This document shows positions 40,235 through 48,956 of a stretch of 64,000 nt of DNA, in pieces. Numbering within the stretch: position 1 is the first letter of the stretch; every line of letters begins with the position of its first letter. The DNA comes from Cyanobacterium stanieri PCC 7202 (GTDB taxonomy: Bacteria; Cyanobacteriota; Cyanobacteriia; Cyanobacteriales; Cyanobacteriaceae), in contig CP003940.1 in assembly GCA_000317655.1 (NCBI GenBank), positions 372,001 through 436,000 of the forward strand, read 5' to 3'. The notes beneath the pieces are model-generated. The model saw nothing but the letters and a program-made list of their open reading frames with translations. It made no database searches and was not told where the DNA came from. Both the position numbers and the translations under genes were made by a program.

Positions 40235-41485
40235 ATGAGTAATCAACAACTAAAAAGAGTTGTCGTCACAGGATTAGGAGCTATTACTCCTATCGGTAAT
40301 AACCTAGCAGAATATTGGCAAGGATTGACCGAAGGACGTAATGGTATTGGTTTAATTACCCACTTTGATACCACTGATCACGCTTGTAAAATTGCAGGGG
40401 AAGTAAAAGGATTTGATCCCCTTGGCTACATGGACAAAAAAGAGGCCAAACGCATGGCAAAATTTTCTCAATTTGCCGTTGCCACAAGTAAAATGGCCTT
40501 AGAAGATGCAGGTTTGGTCATCGATGATAGCAATGCCCACGATATTGGTATTGTCATTGGTACAGGGGTTGGCGGTTTAAAGGTAATGGAAGATCAGCAG
40601 GAAGTGTTACTTAGTAAAGGACCTGGTCGAGTTACTCCTTTTTTAGTACCTACGATGATCGCTAATATGGCAGCAGGTTTAACTGCTATCCATGTAGGTG
40701 CCAAAGGACCTAATTCTTGCCCCGTAACAGCCTGTGCGGCGGGTTCTAATGCCATTGGGGATGCTTTTCGTCTTGTGAGTTCTGGCTATGCCAAGGCGAT
40801 GATTTGTGGAGGTACTGAGGCGGCTATTACTCCTTTGGCAATGGCGGGTTTTGCCTCGGCAAAAGCCATGTCTACTCGCAATGATAGTCCTGAGATTGCT
40901 AGTCGTCCTTTTGATAAGGATAGAGATGGTTTTGTGATGGGTGAGGGTTGCGGTATTCTCATCCTCGAAGAAAGGGAACAGGCTCTGGCAAGGGGTGCTA
41001 AAATCTATGCTGAAATGGTCGGTTATGGCATGACTTGTGATGCTTACCACATGACCGCCCCTGTGCCTGAAGGTTTGGGGGCTACAAGGGCGATCGAATT
41101 AGCCCTTAAGGATGGCGGAATTTCCCCCGATGAAATTACCTATATCAACGCCCACGGTACCAGTACCCCTGCCAATGACACCACAGAAACCAAGGCGATT
41201 AAAAATGCTCTGGGTGATAATGCCCGTAATGTTTTGGTTAGTTCCACTAAGTCCATGACAGGTCATCTTTTAGGTGGTTCTGGTGGTATTGAGGCTGTAG
41301 CAACGGCAATGGCGATCGCCCATGATCAAGTACCCCCCACCATCAACCTTACCAATCCAGATCCCGATTGTGACCTCGACTATATCGCCCACAACAGCCG
41401 TAAAGTACCTGTTGAGGTAGCCCTATCCAACTCCTTCGGTTTTGGTGGTCACAACGTTACCCTAGCCTTCCGTAAGCATCGATAA
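40235..41485 (+). CDS. fabF: Beta-ketoacyl-ACP synthase II
   Basis: 416 residues. Cys-His-His catalytic set: nucleophile in VTACAAGSNAIGDAFRL, first His in YINAHGTSTPANDTTE, second in KSMTGHLLGGSGGIEAVATA. The C-terminal NSFGFGGHNVTLAF is canonical. It elongates acyl-ACP chains. ATG start; tail-to-tail with exodeoxyribonuclease III, separated by the GGTGGGC-type palindrome. Confidence 0.97.
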   Translation: MSNQQLKRVVVTGLGAITPIGNNLAEYWQGLTEGRNGIGLITHFDTTDHACKIAGEVKGFDPLGYMDKKEAKRMAKFSQFAVATSKMALEDAGLVIDDSNAHDIGIVIGTGVGGLKVMEDQQEVLLSKGPGRVTPFLVPTMIANMAAGLTAIHVGAKGPNSCPVTACAAGSNAIGDAFRLVSSGYAKAMICGGTEAAITPLAMAGFASAKAMSTRNDSPEIASRPFDKDRDGFVMGEGCGILILEEREQALARGAKIYAEMVGYGMTCDAYHMTAPVPEGLGATRAIELALKDGGISPDEITYINAHGTSTPANDTTETKAIKNALGDNARNVLVSSTKSMTGHLLGGSGGIEAVATAMAIAHDQVPPTINLTNPDPDCDLDYIAHNSRKVPVEVALSNSFGFGGHNVTLAFRKHR

Positions 41486-41493
41486 TTAAGTAG

Positions 41494-41510
41494 GGTGGGC
41501 ATTGCCCACC
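41494..41510. repeat. GGTGGGCATTGCCCACC palindrome, copy 3
   Basis: Same arms as the copies at 24896 and 28898, with ATT in the centre. It lies between the convergent ends of fabF and the exonuclease gene. Confidence 0.7.
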
Positions 41511-41535
41511 ATTAGCTCTTATGCTCAAACAATCC

Positions 41536-42330
41536 CTAATCAGATATTTCAACGATCACAGGAGCATGATCACTAGGCTTAACTAACTTTCTAGGTTCAA
41601 TGTCAATGCGACAATCCACCGCCCGAGGAAAAAGAGATGGACTTAGATAAATATGGTCAATCCTCCAACCTCTATTTTTGGCAAATCCCCCTTGACGATA
41701 ATCCCACCAACTAAAATGCCCCTCCTCGGGGTGAAACTTACGGAAAACATCTTCTAACCCTAAACCGAGAACTTTTTTTAAGGCTTCCCTTTCGGTGGGG
41801 GTTGCCATGACGTGTTTTTCTCTACCTTCTGGTTTGTATATATCCTTATCCTCGAGGGCAATATTAAAATCTCCACAAACCAATAAATCCGTATTTTGAG
41901 GATCAATAGTGGTTAAATATTCTTGTAAAAGCGCCAACCACTGCAATTTATACTCATATTTTTCTGACCCCAAAGAGTTACCATTAGGCACATAAAGATT
42001 AACAATTCTGATATTATTAATTACACCACTTATTACCCTTTTTTGTTCATCTAAATTACCCACTTTTTTTTCATTTTTTAAAATACCATTAAATCCATAA
42101 TCGATAGATTCTAAAGGTTTTTTACTAAAAATAGCAACACCATTATAGGCTTTTTGTCCAAAAATATAAACCTGATAACCTAAATCAAGAAAACTTTGAC
42201 GAGGAAAATCCTGATCAATTACCTTAGTTTCTTGTAAGCATAAAATATCAATATCTTGATCTACTAACCATTTTTTCACATGGTCTTCTCTGGTACGAAT
42301 CGAATTAACATTCCACGTTGCAACTTTCAT
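41536..42330 (-). CDS. xthA: Exodeoxyribonuclease III (AP endonuclease)
   Basis: 264 residues of the endonuclease/exonuclease/phosphatase family. MKVATWNVNSIRTREDHV, LCLQETKVID (metal-binding Glu), NLYVPNGNS, DLLVCGDFNIAL, GWRIDHIYLS and PSDHAPVIVEI give the whole active site. It repairs abasic sites and trims 3' ends. ATG start, single gene. Confidence 0.95.
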   Translation of the reverse strand: MKVATWNVNSIRTREDHVKKWLVDQDIDILCLQETKVIDQDFPRQSFLDLGYQVYIFGQKAYNGVAIFSKKPLESIDYGFNGILKNEKKVGNLDEQKRVISGVINNIRIVNLYVPNGNSLGSEKYEYKLQWLALLQEYLTTIDPQNTDLLVCGDFNIALEDKDIYKPEGREKHVMATPTEREALKKVLGLGLEDVFRKFHPEEGHFSWWDYRQGGFAKNRGWRIDHIYLSPSLFPRAVDCRIDIEPRKLVKPSDHAPVIVEISD

Positions 42331-42464
42331 TATAATTTATCTAAGATTGATCAAGTTAAAGTAAAAATAAAAGATAACAAAATTCCCAACATAATTCAAT
42401 CTGATCGCCCCTTTCCCCCAAGGATGATTCAAAGTAGATATAAAAAAATGCCTACCTTTTCTAA

Positions 42465-42484
42465 CAAGGGGCTTAAGCCCCTTG
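42465..42484. repeat. CAAGGGGCTTAAGCCCCTTG palindrome, copy 2
   Basis: Identical to the copy at 34150-34169. It lies in the otherwise gene-free gap 42331-42599, about 115 bp beyond the end of the chaperone-pilin operon. Confidence 0.7.
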
Positions 42485-42599
42485 CCTTCTTCCCGCCTTA
42501 AACAAAAAATTGTAGAATGAATCACCCTTACCCTTTTAAGGGAAGATGTCGAAGACAGAGGAGTAGTAATTTATGGAGCTAATGAGGATCACCTTCCAT

Positions 42600-42896
42600 T
42601 CACAAATTATCCATCCCATCATCAGCAAAGAAAAAAATCGAGAGAGGATCTAAAAATATCTCCATCTCCCGATAAGTTCTAATGGGAGGCAAAATTATAA
42701 CCGTGGTGTCAGTGTTTGCTTCTACCACGGGAGGTTCACGCATAGTCTGCGCATAACCTTCGGTGGCATTAGGTTTAAGCTCAACCCTTCGTGGCGAAGA
42801 TGACACCGAATCTCTATCAACATTAGTCGCCCCAACCTCAAAGCAACCAAAGAAACTAAAAACCAATACAAATCCCCATTTTATAAATAAATTCAT
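42600..42896 (-). CDS. Small exported protein in the chaperone-pilin operon
   Basis: 98 residues from the ATG at 42896, chosen because GGGAGG (42908-42903) sits 6 nt before it; the upstream ATG at 42941 lacks such a site. Hydrophobic N-terminus NLFIKWGFVLVFSFFGC could be a Sec signal, with Cys18 a weak lipobox candidate. A polar linker rich in Ser, Pro and Glu follows. The C-terminal part is hydrophobic (VIILPPIRTYREMEIFLDPL, then SIFFFADDG). I do not recognise the family. Third gene of the operon after the pilin-like and chaperone genes, 56 bp after the chaperone stop. It could be a tip, anchor or assembly component; inference only. Confidence 0.7.
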   Translation of the reverse strand: MNLFIKWGFVLVFSFFGCFEVGATNVDRDSVSSSPRRVELKPNATEGYAQTMREPPVVEANTDTTVIILPPIRTYREMEIFLDPLSIFFFADDGMDNL

Positions 42897-42952
42897 TAGG
42901 TGCCTCCCATATCCAAGCAGTCCATGTAAAACAAACACCACTCAGATATTAT

Positions 42953-43732
42953 TTAATTAGCTTCCAACGTAGCCACCAACTCTCCAGCAGGTAAACCATC
43001 AGGCAAAGGTAAAATAAACTGTCGTTTACTACCAGCCAACACAAACGCACCGTTATCATCCCTAATATTACTGCCCATAATAGTCACAGTGTGATCAGGA
43101 TTACTCATCGATGAAACCTTGAGACTAACATCATTAAAAAATCCCCTTCTGTTGCCCTGATTTTCAAAGGTAACCGCCAACTGCTCTTTACCATCAGCAC
43201 CCCTCTGACGAGTAATGCTATCCACTACTACATCAGCCCTCGCCCCATCAGGGGTGACATAAATCAAAGGAATATAAGTAACAGTGACATTAAAATTCAC
43301 CACAACCCCTGTGGGATTAGGGTTTTCCACCTGCCGTAAATTGATCGGTAACTGCTCAAATACCGCCTTATAAATTAACTCATGATCAGGCTCAGGATCT
43401 CCTAACCATGTTACCCTCACCACTTGCCTTTGTCCGGGGTTGATAATCATTTGAGGGGGATAAACCAAAAAGTCCTCCTCTTCCTCCTTCTGAATCTCGG
43501 TGCCATCAAGGGCAACACCCCATTTCATCATCCTTACCTGTACCGCCACAGGCTCAGTTCCAGTGCTGGTGACATAGAAGTTTTTCATAATGCCCCTACC
43601 AGAAGGACGTAACTCCACTGAGTCAGGCGTAAGTTGAAAATTAGAACCTGCCCAAGCACGGGGAACATTAACGAGGTTTGCACCTACCATACAAGCAAGT
43701 AATATAGCCCATTTATTTTTTATTTTTAGCAT
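42953..43732 (-). CDS. PapD/FimC-like periplasmic pilus chaperone
   Basis: 259 residues. Signal peptide about 1-28 (ILLACMVGANLVNVPRAWA). Immunoglobulin-like N-domain: NFQLTPDSVELRPSGRGIMK, FLVYPPQMIINPGQRQVVRV, YKAVFEQLPINL. The C-domain starts near VVNFNVTVTYIPLIYVTPDG. The PGQRQ.VR and E..YK...EQLP patterns are those of pilus chaperones of the archaic and spore-coat-U type. It should donate a strand to the pilin-like protein encoded just upstream. Shine-Dalgarno GGGAGG lies shortly before the ATG. No usher gene is in the window. Confidence 0.88.
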   Translation of the reverse strand: MLKIKNKWAILLACMVGANLVNVPRAWAGSNFQLTPDSVELRPSGRGIMKNFYVTSTGTEPVAVQVRMMKWGVALDGTEIQKEEEEDFLVYPPQMIINPGQRQVVRVTWLGDPEPDHELIYKAVFEQLPINLRQVENPNPTGVVVNFNVTVTYIPLIYVTPDGARADVVVDSITRQRGADGKEQLAVTFENQGNRRGFFNDVSLKVSSMSNPDHTVTIMGSNIRDDNGAFVLAGSKRQFILPLPDGLPAGELVATLEAN

Positions 43733-43812
43733 TTATTTGCCTCCCTGTTTGTCTTGTGAGGTAGAAAGTATTTTGTTGATTTATTTCACTTTCTACCTAA
43801 AGACTAAAGATT

Positions 43813-44367
43813 TTATGGATTTAGATCCGCCTGAAGTGTCAAAGTGATATTATCACGATAAGTTTGATTTGGAACTTTTAGCCCCGATGCGATTTGAACT
43901 TTTAGATCTGCACTTGCATCAGTAACTCCCGTCTCACCAACTGCGTCTGCTATTTCACCTGTCGCAATTTGTCTTTCTTGTGTTAGTGATTGCCAAGTAG
44001 ATGCACCTTCTCCGGGGTTTAAGTTAGCCCCTCCATGTATGGGTACTATTAATTTAACGTTGTAAGGTATTTCAACCCCACCTGTTGATTTTAACACTCC
44101 TTCATTTGTACTACTCATGGTAATTTCCCATTTTCCGACAATGTTGCGTTGGTATGCGACAGTTCCCACACTACTTTCTGTTGCAATCGTTCCATCTTTA
44201 TCGTATGAAATTTCTGTATTGTTATCTGGTGTGAATGTAAGTCCACTAAAGTCATCTACTTTTACCTCAATAGACTCCTCCGCCAATGCAGCAAGGGGAG
44301 TCAGCGCACTTACACCAAGAACCATACCCGAAATCAAAGCCCAACGACCAAAGTTTTTAATAATCAT
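43813..44367 (-). CDS. Pilin-like secreted subunit (chaperone-usher type)
   Basis: 184 residues from the ATG at 44367, fixed by GGAGG (44379-44375) 7 nt upstream. Signal peptide about 1-30 (ALISGMVLGVSALTPLAALA). The mature protein is acidic and beta-rich, without cysteines. It ends in a strand of the YRDNITLTLQADL kind, like the last strand of spore-coat-U type fimbrial subunits. First gene of an operon with the chaperone and small exported protein. The family match is weak by eye; the call relies on signal peptide, beta pattern and operon partner. Confidence 0.7.
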   Translation of the reverse strand: MIIKNFGRWALISGMVLGVSALTPLAALAEESIEVKVDDFSGLTFTPDNNTEISYDKDGTIATESSVGTVAYQRNIVGKWEITMSSTNEGVLKSTGGVEIPYNVKLIVPIHGGANLNPGEGASTWQSLTQERQIATGEIADAVGETGVTDASADLKVQIASGLKVPNQTYRDNITLTLQADLNP

Positions 44368-44699
44368 AATTCTACCTCCGTCCAATGACCTTGTTAGTGT
44401 GTGTTGTTAATGCATCGCTCGTCAGTCATTAGAGTTATTTACTTTTTATTTATACTTCTATAGTACCTATCTAACCAATCAATAACATCGGTTTAAACAC
44501 CGATTTTTCGTCAAAAACAAATAGGTTCTTTTCTGTGTATTTTTATCAGTATAAAGTCAAAGTTAATACTTACTTAATCATATTTTTACATAAAAAACTA
44601 CGTATATATATTGGTTTTAAGACTGAACTACATTCACAATCATTTACATTATGAATTATTAACAGTTTGTTACATTTTTTTAAATATTTGTTAATTAAA
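44368..44699 (-). promoter_or_regulatory. Upstream region of the chaperone-pilin operon
   Basis: AT-rich, about 330 bp, no gene. TACTAT near 44462 on the minus strand could be a -10 but has no good -35. The region separates the operon from the hairpin array. Confidence 0.35.
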
Positions 44700-45115
44700 G
44701 TCCCCCAGTATTGGGGGATTTAGGGGGCAACCCAACCCTTTGTCGCCCCCCAAGTTTGGGGGGAGAAATATCAAGTTCCCACCATTGCAGGATTTAGAGG
44801 GCAACCCAACCCTTTGTCGCTCCCCCCCAGCCCCCCAAGTTTGGGGGGAGAAATATCAAATTCCCACCATTGCAGGATTTAGGGGGCAACCCAACCCTTT
44901 GTCGCCCCCCAGCCCCCCAAGTTTGGGGGGAGAAATATCAAATCCCCACCATTGCATGATTTAGAGGGCAACCCAACCCTTTGTCGCCCCCCCAGCCCCC
45001 CAAGTTTGGGGGGAGAAGTATCAAATTCCCACCATTGCAGGATTTAGGGGACAACCCAACCCTTTGTCGCCCCCCCAGCCCCCCAAGTTTGGGGGGAGAA
45101 GTATCAAATTCCCCA
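44700..45115 (+). repeat. Tandem array of five ~74-85-bp GC-rich hairpin units
   Basis: Five units, each with GGCAACCCAACCCTTTGTCG (starts at 44726, 44800, 44885, 44967; variant at about 45049) and a hairpin CCCCCCAAGTTTGGGGGG, then GAGAARTATCAARTTCCC. Unit lengths differ mainly by presence of an extra CCAGCCCC stretch. The array fills the space between the pilin operon's promoter side and the 3' end of feoB, ending 8 bp from the feoB stop. It is not a CRISPR: there are no unique spacers, and the whole unit repeats. Confidence 0.9.
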
Positions 45116-45122
45116 AAATCAA

Positions 45123-46961
45123 TTACTCAAAACCCAAAAACAAAGCACCCCGATAAAAAATAAACGCCATCCCCCAAGCATAAACAAGGGAGAAAACAAG
45201 AGAAAATATAGTAAAAGCCCATGACTTCGACTCAGCTTTTACTGTGGCAACGGTAGTCAGACAAGGAGTATAGAGTAAACAAAAAACACAGAAACTGATG
45301 GCACTACTAGGGGCAATGGTTGAAGCAAATTGAGCGGTTAATGCCGATGTACCCATGCCATAAATGGTGGCAAAAGAACCTACGACAATCTCTTTGGCAA
45401 TAAAACCAAAAATCAAAGATAAAGTCAAAAAAGGATTGATGCCGATGGGTTCCATTATGGGTGATAGAAATACCCCTAATTGTCCGCCCCAAGTATCTAA
45501 ACCTGTGGCATTTTCAGGGAAGTAAGTTAAAAACCACACCGCCACACAACCGATAATGATAAAATTTGTGGCACGGCGTAAAAATTCTTTCACCTCACCC
45601 CATCCCCTTAATAACACTTGTTTAAAAGTTGGTAATCGATAAGGGGGTAACTCAATCACAAAAGGTTCTTTACTTTTAAATTGTTCTGTTTTACTAAACA
45701 CAAAAGCGACCAAAAAACTGGCTACAAAACTAAGAATGTAGAGAAAAAATAGAACCAAAGGCCCTAAATTCATCGGAAAAATAGCCCCAATTATGAACAC
45801 AAAAACGGCTAATCTTGCCGAACACAAGGCAAAGGGAATAATTAACATGGATAACATCCGCATGGGGCGAGAGCGAATAATTCTTGTACCCATCAAAGCA
45901 GGAACATTACAACCAAATCCCATCATTTGCATTACAAACGCCCTACCATCAAGCCCCATTTTTGCCATGAAAGCATCCATCAAATAGGCAGAGCGTGATA
46001 AATAGCCACTGTCTTCCACGGCGGCCATCACAAAAAAGAAAACCACAATTAAAGGCACAAAGGAGGCAACGGTTGCCACCCCTAGCCATACTCCATTGAG
46101 CAGAAAACTTTGAACTATATCAGGGAATGGGTTAATAACAGGCTCGATAATTTGTTCACTCATCCAAGTGGTAGCTATATCGATAACATCTTGGGATGGT
46201 AAACCTACATACCAAATCAGGAAGAATACCCCCAACATAGAAGCGAAAAAGATGGGAATACCAAAGATAGGATGGAGCAGAACATTATCTAATTTTTCGG
46301 TAAAGGTTGTTATCAGGTGCGATCGCACCTTAACGGCTTCTAAAAAAATCTCTTTTTTTTCTTGATTATCAATGGGATTATCTTTTAAAAAATCATTAAT
46401 ATTTTCCAGTTTAAAAGAGTCTTTTTGTGCCGAAATATTACTTTTTATTTTATTTAAAACTTCAGTAATGCCTTTATTATATTTAGCACTAACTAAAAAT
46501 ATAGGAAGTCCTAATTTTTGTGCCAGTTTTTCTTGATCAATATCAATACCATATCGCTTTGCCTCATCTGCCATGTTCAAAATTACCATACAGGGCAAAC
46601 CAAGGGCTTTGAGTTGTAACACTAAATTTAATTGTCTATCTATCTGAGAAGCATTAACAATTATCAAAACTAAATCCATGGCAAAATCCGTTAAAAACCG
46701 TTGCACAATGGACTCATCCTCCGAAAAACCCTCTAGGTCATAAATTCCGGGTAAGTCAACAATTTCCACGGTTTGCCCTTGAATATCTATTTCGCCTTGT
46801 AATAAATCAACAGTAATTCCCGGCCAGTTTCCCACATAGGCATTCATCCCCGTGAGAGTGTTAAAAAAAGTCGATTTACCCGTGTTGGGTTGCCCCATGA
46901 GAATAATTCTTTTTTGGGCATTTCCAGAAACAGTTTTTATGGCCGAGTGACAGGTTTGCAT
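45123..46961 (-). CDS. feoB: Ferrous iron transporter FeoB
   Basis: 612 residues. N-terminal G-protein domain: G1 GQPNTGKSTFFN, G3 VDLPGIYDLEGFSEDE, G4 LNMADEAKRYGID. After a helical GDI region, about eight membrane helices follow with two Gate motifs (SRSAYLMDAFMAKMGLDGRA and GFIAKEIVVGSFATIYG). It transports Fe(II) across the plasma membrane. It is shorter than E. coli FeoB but normal for cyanobacteria. feoA lies upstream on the same strand, separated by an unusual 280-bp gap that holds an inverted-repeat element. The 3' end adjoins the hairpin array. Confidence 0.95.
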   Translation of the reverse strand: MQTCHSAIKTVSGNAQKRIILMGQPNTGKSTFFNTLTGMNAYVGNWPGITVDLLQGEIDIQGQTVEIVDLPGIYDLEGFSEDESIVQRFLTDFAMDLVLIIVNASQIDRQLNLVLQLKALGLPCMVILNMADEAKRYGIDIDQEKLAQKLGLPIFLVSAKYNKGITEVLNKIKSNISAQKDSFKLENINDFLKDNPIDNQEKKEIFLEAVKVRSHLITTFTEKLDNVLLHPIFGIPIFFASMLGVFFLIWYVGLPSQDVIDIATTWMSEQIIEPVINPFPDIVQSFLLNGVWLGVATVASFVPLIVVFFFVMAAVEDSGYLSRSAYLMDAFMAKMGLDGRAFVMQMMGFGCNVPALMGTRIIRSRPMRMLSMLIIPFALCSARLAVFVFIIGAIFPMNLGPLVLFFLYILSFVASFLVAFVFSKTEQFKSKEPFVIELPPYRLPTFKQVLLRGWGEVKEFLRRATNFIIIGCVAVWFLTYFPENATGLDTWGGQLGVFLSPIMEPIGINPFLTLSLIFGFIAKEIVVGSFATIYGMGTSALTAQFASTIAPSSAISFCVFCLLYTPCLTTVATVKAESKSWAFTIFSLVFSLVYAWGMAFIFYRGALFLGFE

Positions 46962-46990
46962 AGGTTTTTTTGCTCGAGGGTTTAAATCTT

Positions 46991-47224
46991 AAAATTTAAT
47001 CTGAGTTCGGGATAAAATTTATAGTCTTGTAAAGGTTCCAGGTATCGGGTGTCAGGTATCAGGTTAAGAAATTTACAAAAACTGTAATGTTAATTAATTT
47101 TCTGATACTTAGTTCCATCAAGGAACTAACAAAGGCTGGTCGTATTTTAAACCTGTAACCTGTAACCTGCAACCTGCAACCTAACCATACTGACAACTGT
47201 TATCCCGAACTGAGGTTAAAATTT
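46991..47224. mobile_element. MITE-like element with terminal inverted repeats, between feoA and feoB
   Basis: Left end 46991-47015 and right end 47200-47224 are inverted copies matching at about 22 of 25 positions, with the core CTGAGTTCGGGATAA / TTATCCCGAACTGAG. The interior has no gene. It includes a hairpin AGTTCC-ATCAA-GGAACT and about five heptamers AACCTGY (47152-47184). The interior is shared with 10334-10477. Flanking target-site duplication was not certain. Confidence 0.75.
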
Positions 47225-47243
47225 AGTGTTCCCCGTTGGGGTA

Positions 47244-47683
<440 letters not shown>

Positions 47684-47706
47684 TTATTAATAGCTTAAAT
47701 TTGAAA

Positions 47707-47735
47707 CGAAAAAAGAGAGATGGAAAACCACCTCC
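47707..47735 (-). terminator. cynS terminator
   Basis: On the minus strand GAGGTGG-TTTT-CCATCTC (one G-T pair) followed by TCTTTTTTCG, 34 bp after the cyanase stop. It separates the cyanate operon from the DUF2281-feo operon. Confidence 0.75.
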
Positions 47736-47767
47736 CTATATTATTCTACAAATTAATTAAACTTGCT

Positions 47768-48208
47768 CTACCATTTCTTATAAGGTAAAAACTTACCACA
47801 CATAATCACCTGGACGCGATCGCCCTTAGGATCTTCCACCTTTTCCACATCAAGGGTAAAATCGATCGCACTCATGATACCATCCCCAAACTTTTCATGG
47901 ATTACCTCCTTCATAGGCATCCCATACACCTGCATGATTTCGTAAAAACGATAAATCAGAGGATCAGAAGGAACAACAGGATCTAAAGAACCCTTGAGAG
48001 GAGCAACAGTCAACTCCTCCGCTAATTCAGCAGGTAAACCCAAAGCCTCCACCAACTTTTTAGCCTCAGCCTCATCCGCACTCGCCTGACGGTAAATTAC
48101 CGATGCAATCCAAACTTCATCTCGTCCTAAAAGTTTTTCTAAATCAGTAAAGCTAACGCCTTTTGCCTTCTTAGCCGCCAATAATTTTTCAGTAATAGGT
48201 GCAGTCAT
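47768..48208 (-). CDS. cynS: Cyanase (cyanate hydratase)
   Basis: 146 residues. N-terminal helix-turn-helix-like domain, then the catalytic part. Arg and Glu lie in [11 protein letters not shown] and Ser in [10 protein letters not shown], the Arg96-Glu99-Ser122 triad of E. coli cyanase. The C-terminus [11 protein letters not shown] is typical. It decomposes cyanate with bicarbonate to ammonia and CO2, giving nitrogen to the cell. It is the last gene of the operon formed with the ABC transporter upstream. Confidence 0.97.
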   Translation of the reverse strand: MTAPITEKLLAAKKAKGVSFTDLEKLLGRDEVWIASVIYRQASADEAEAKKLVEALGLPAELAEELTVAPLKGSLDPVVPSDPLIYRFYEIMQVYGMPMKEVIHEKFGDGIMSAIDFTLDVEKVEDPKGDRVQVIMCGKFLPYKKW

Positions 48209-48293
48209 TTAATTTTCTCCTTATTTATTGAGTTGTATTTGTTGATTTGTAAACATGGTAGTTCTAAACGACTTGTAAACTATCTGCCCTTAA

Positions 48294-48445
48294 TTCCCCC
48301 CTTGTTAAGGGGGGTTAGGGGGGATCAAATCTGACAATGCCAAAAGACTACCACGAAATTTTTTTGTTTTATTGATACTCCCCCCTTATTAAGGGGGGCA
48401 GGGGGGATCTAACCCCTTATTAAGGGGGGCAGGGGGGGGATCTAA
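48294..48445. repeat. Three CCCCCCTTRTTAAGGGGGG hairpin repeats
   Basis: Copies start at about 48296, 48381 and 48412, each followed by a CAGGGGGGATCTAA-like stretch. They fill the gap between cynS and the DUF1348 gene; the last reaches the stop codon of the latter. Confidence 0.75.
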
Positions 48446-48873
48446 CCCCTTTCCCAAAGGAACTTACGATCCGATGGTGCAATAGCAAGATCATTGATAC
48501 TAGCAAAACGATATTGCATCAAACCATTTTCCGCAAATTCCCACATCTCATTACCATAGGCACGATACCACTGATTAGCTTGATCATGCCACTCATACTC
48601 AAACCGCACCGCAATGCGATCGCCCGTAAAAGCCCATAGCTCCTTACGCAAACGATAATCCAACTCCTTCGCCCATTTACGGTACAAAAAAGCCTTAATC
48701 TCCTCCCTACCCGACAAAAACTCATCACGATTACGCCATTGAGAATCAACAGTGTAAGCCAAAGCAACCTTTTCAGGATCTCTGGTATTCCAAGCATCCT
48801 CAGCCATCTTGACCTTTTGAGTCGCTGTCTCTAGGGTAAAAGGAGGAAAAGGGGGTTTAGATTCAGTTACCAT
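48442..48873 (-). CDS. DUF1348 (NTF2/SnoaL-fold) protein
   Basis: 143 residues. [60 protein letters not shown] and [20 protein letters not shown] are the DUF1348 pattern. The NTF2-like fold makes small-molecule-binding cavities or enzymes; no activity is known. It lies between the cyanate ABC transporter and cyanase on the same strand, so a role with cyanate or a related small compound is possible. Confidence 0.88.
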   Translation of the reverse strand: MVTESKPPFPPFTLETATQKVKMAEDAWNTRDPEKVALAYTVDSQWRNRDEFLSGREEIKAFLYRKWAKELDYRLRKELWAFTGDRIAVRFEYEWHDQANQWYRAYGNEMWEFAENGLMQYRFASINDLAIAPSDRKFLWERG

Positions 48874-48956
48874 GACTATCTTCTATATTTGCTTAGATGT
48901 TTTTCATTTACTCCCCTCGCCCCTTGGGAGAGGGGTTGGGAGTGAGGGCATATTCC

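Noticed and set aside
40679-41050. 123-codon open frame opposite fabF
   Set aside because: It overlaps the active-site region of fabF in antisense; no ribosome binding site or family seen.
44700-45115. CRISPR array
   Set aside because: Repeat units are contiguous, 74-85 bp long, with no unique spacers and no cas genes nearby.
44740-45163. Open frames giving Pro/Gly-rich peptides in the hairpin array
   Set aside because: They are translations of the tandem repeat units, have no ribosome binding site, and change with each unit.
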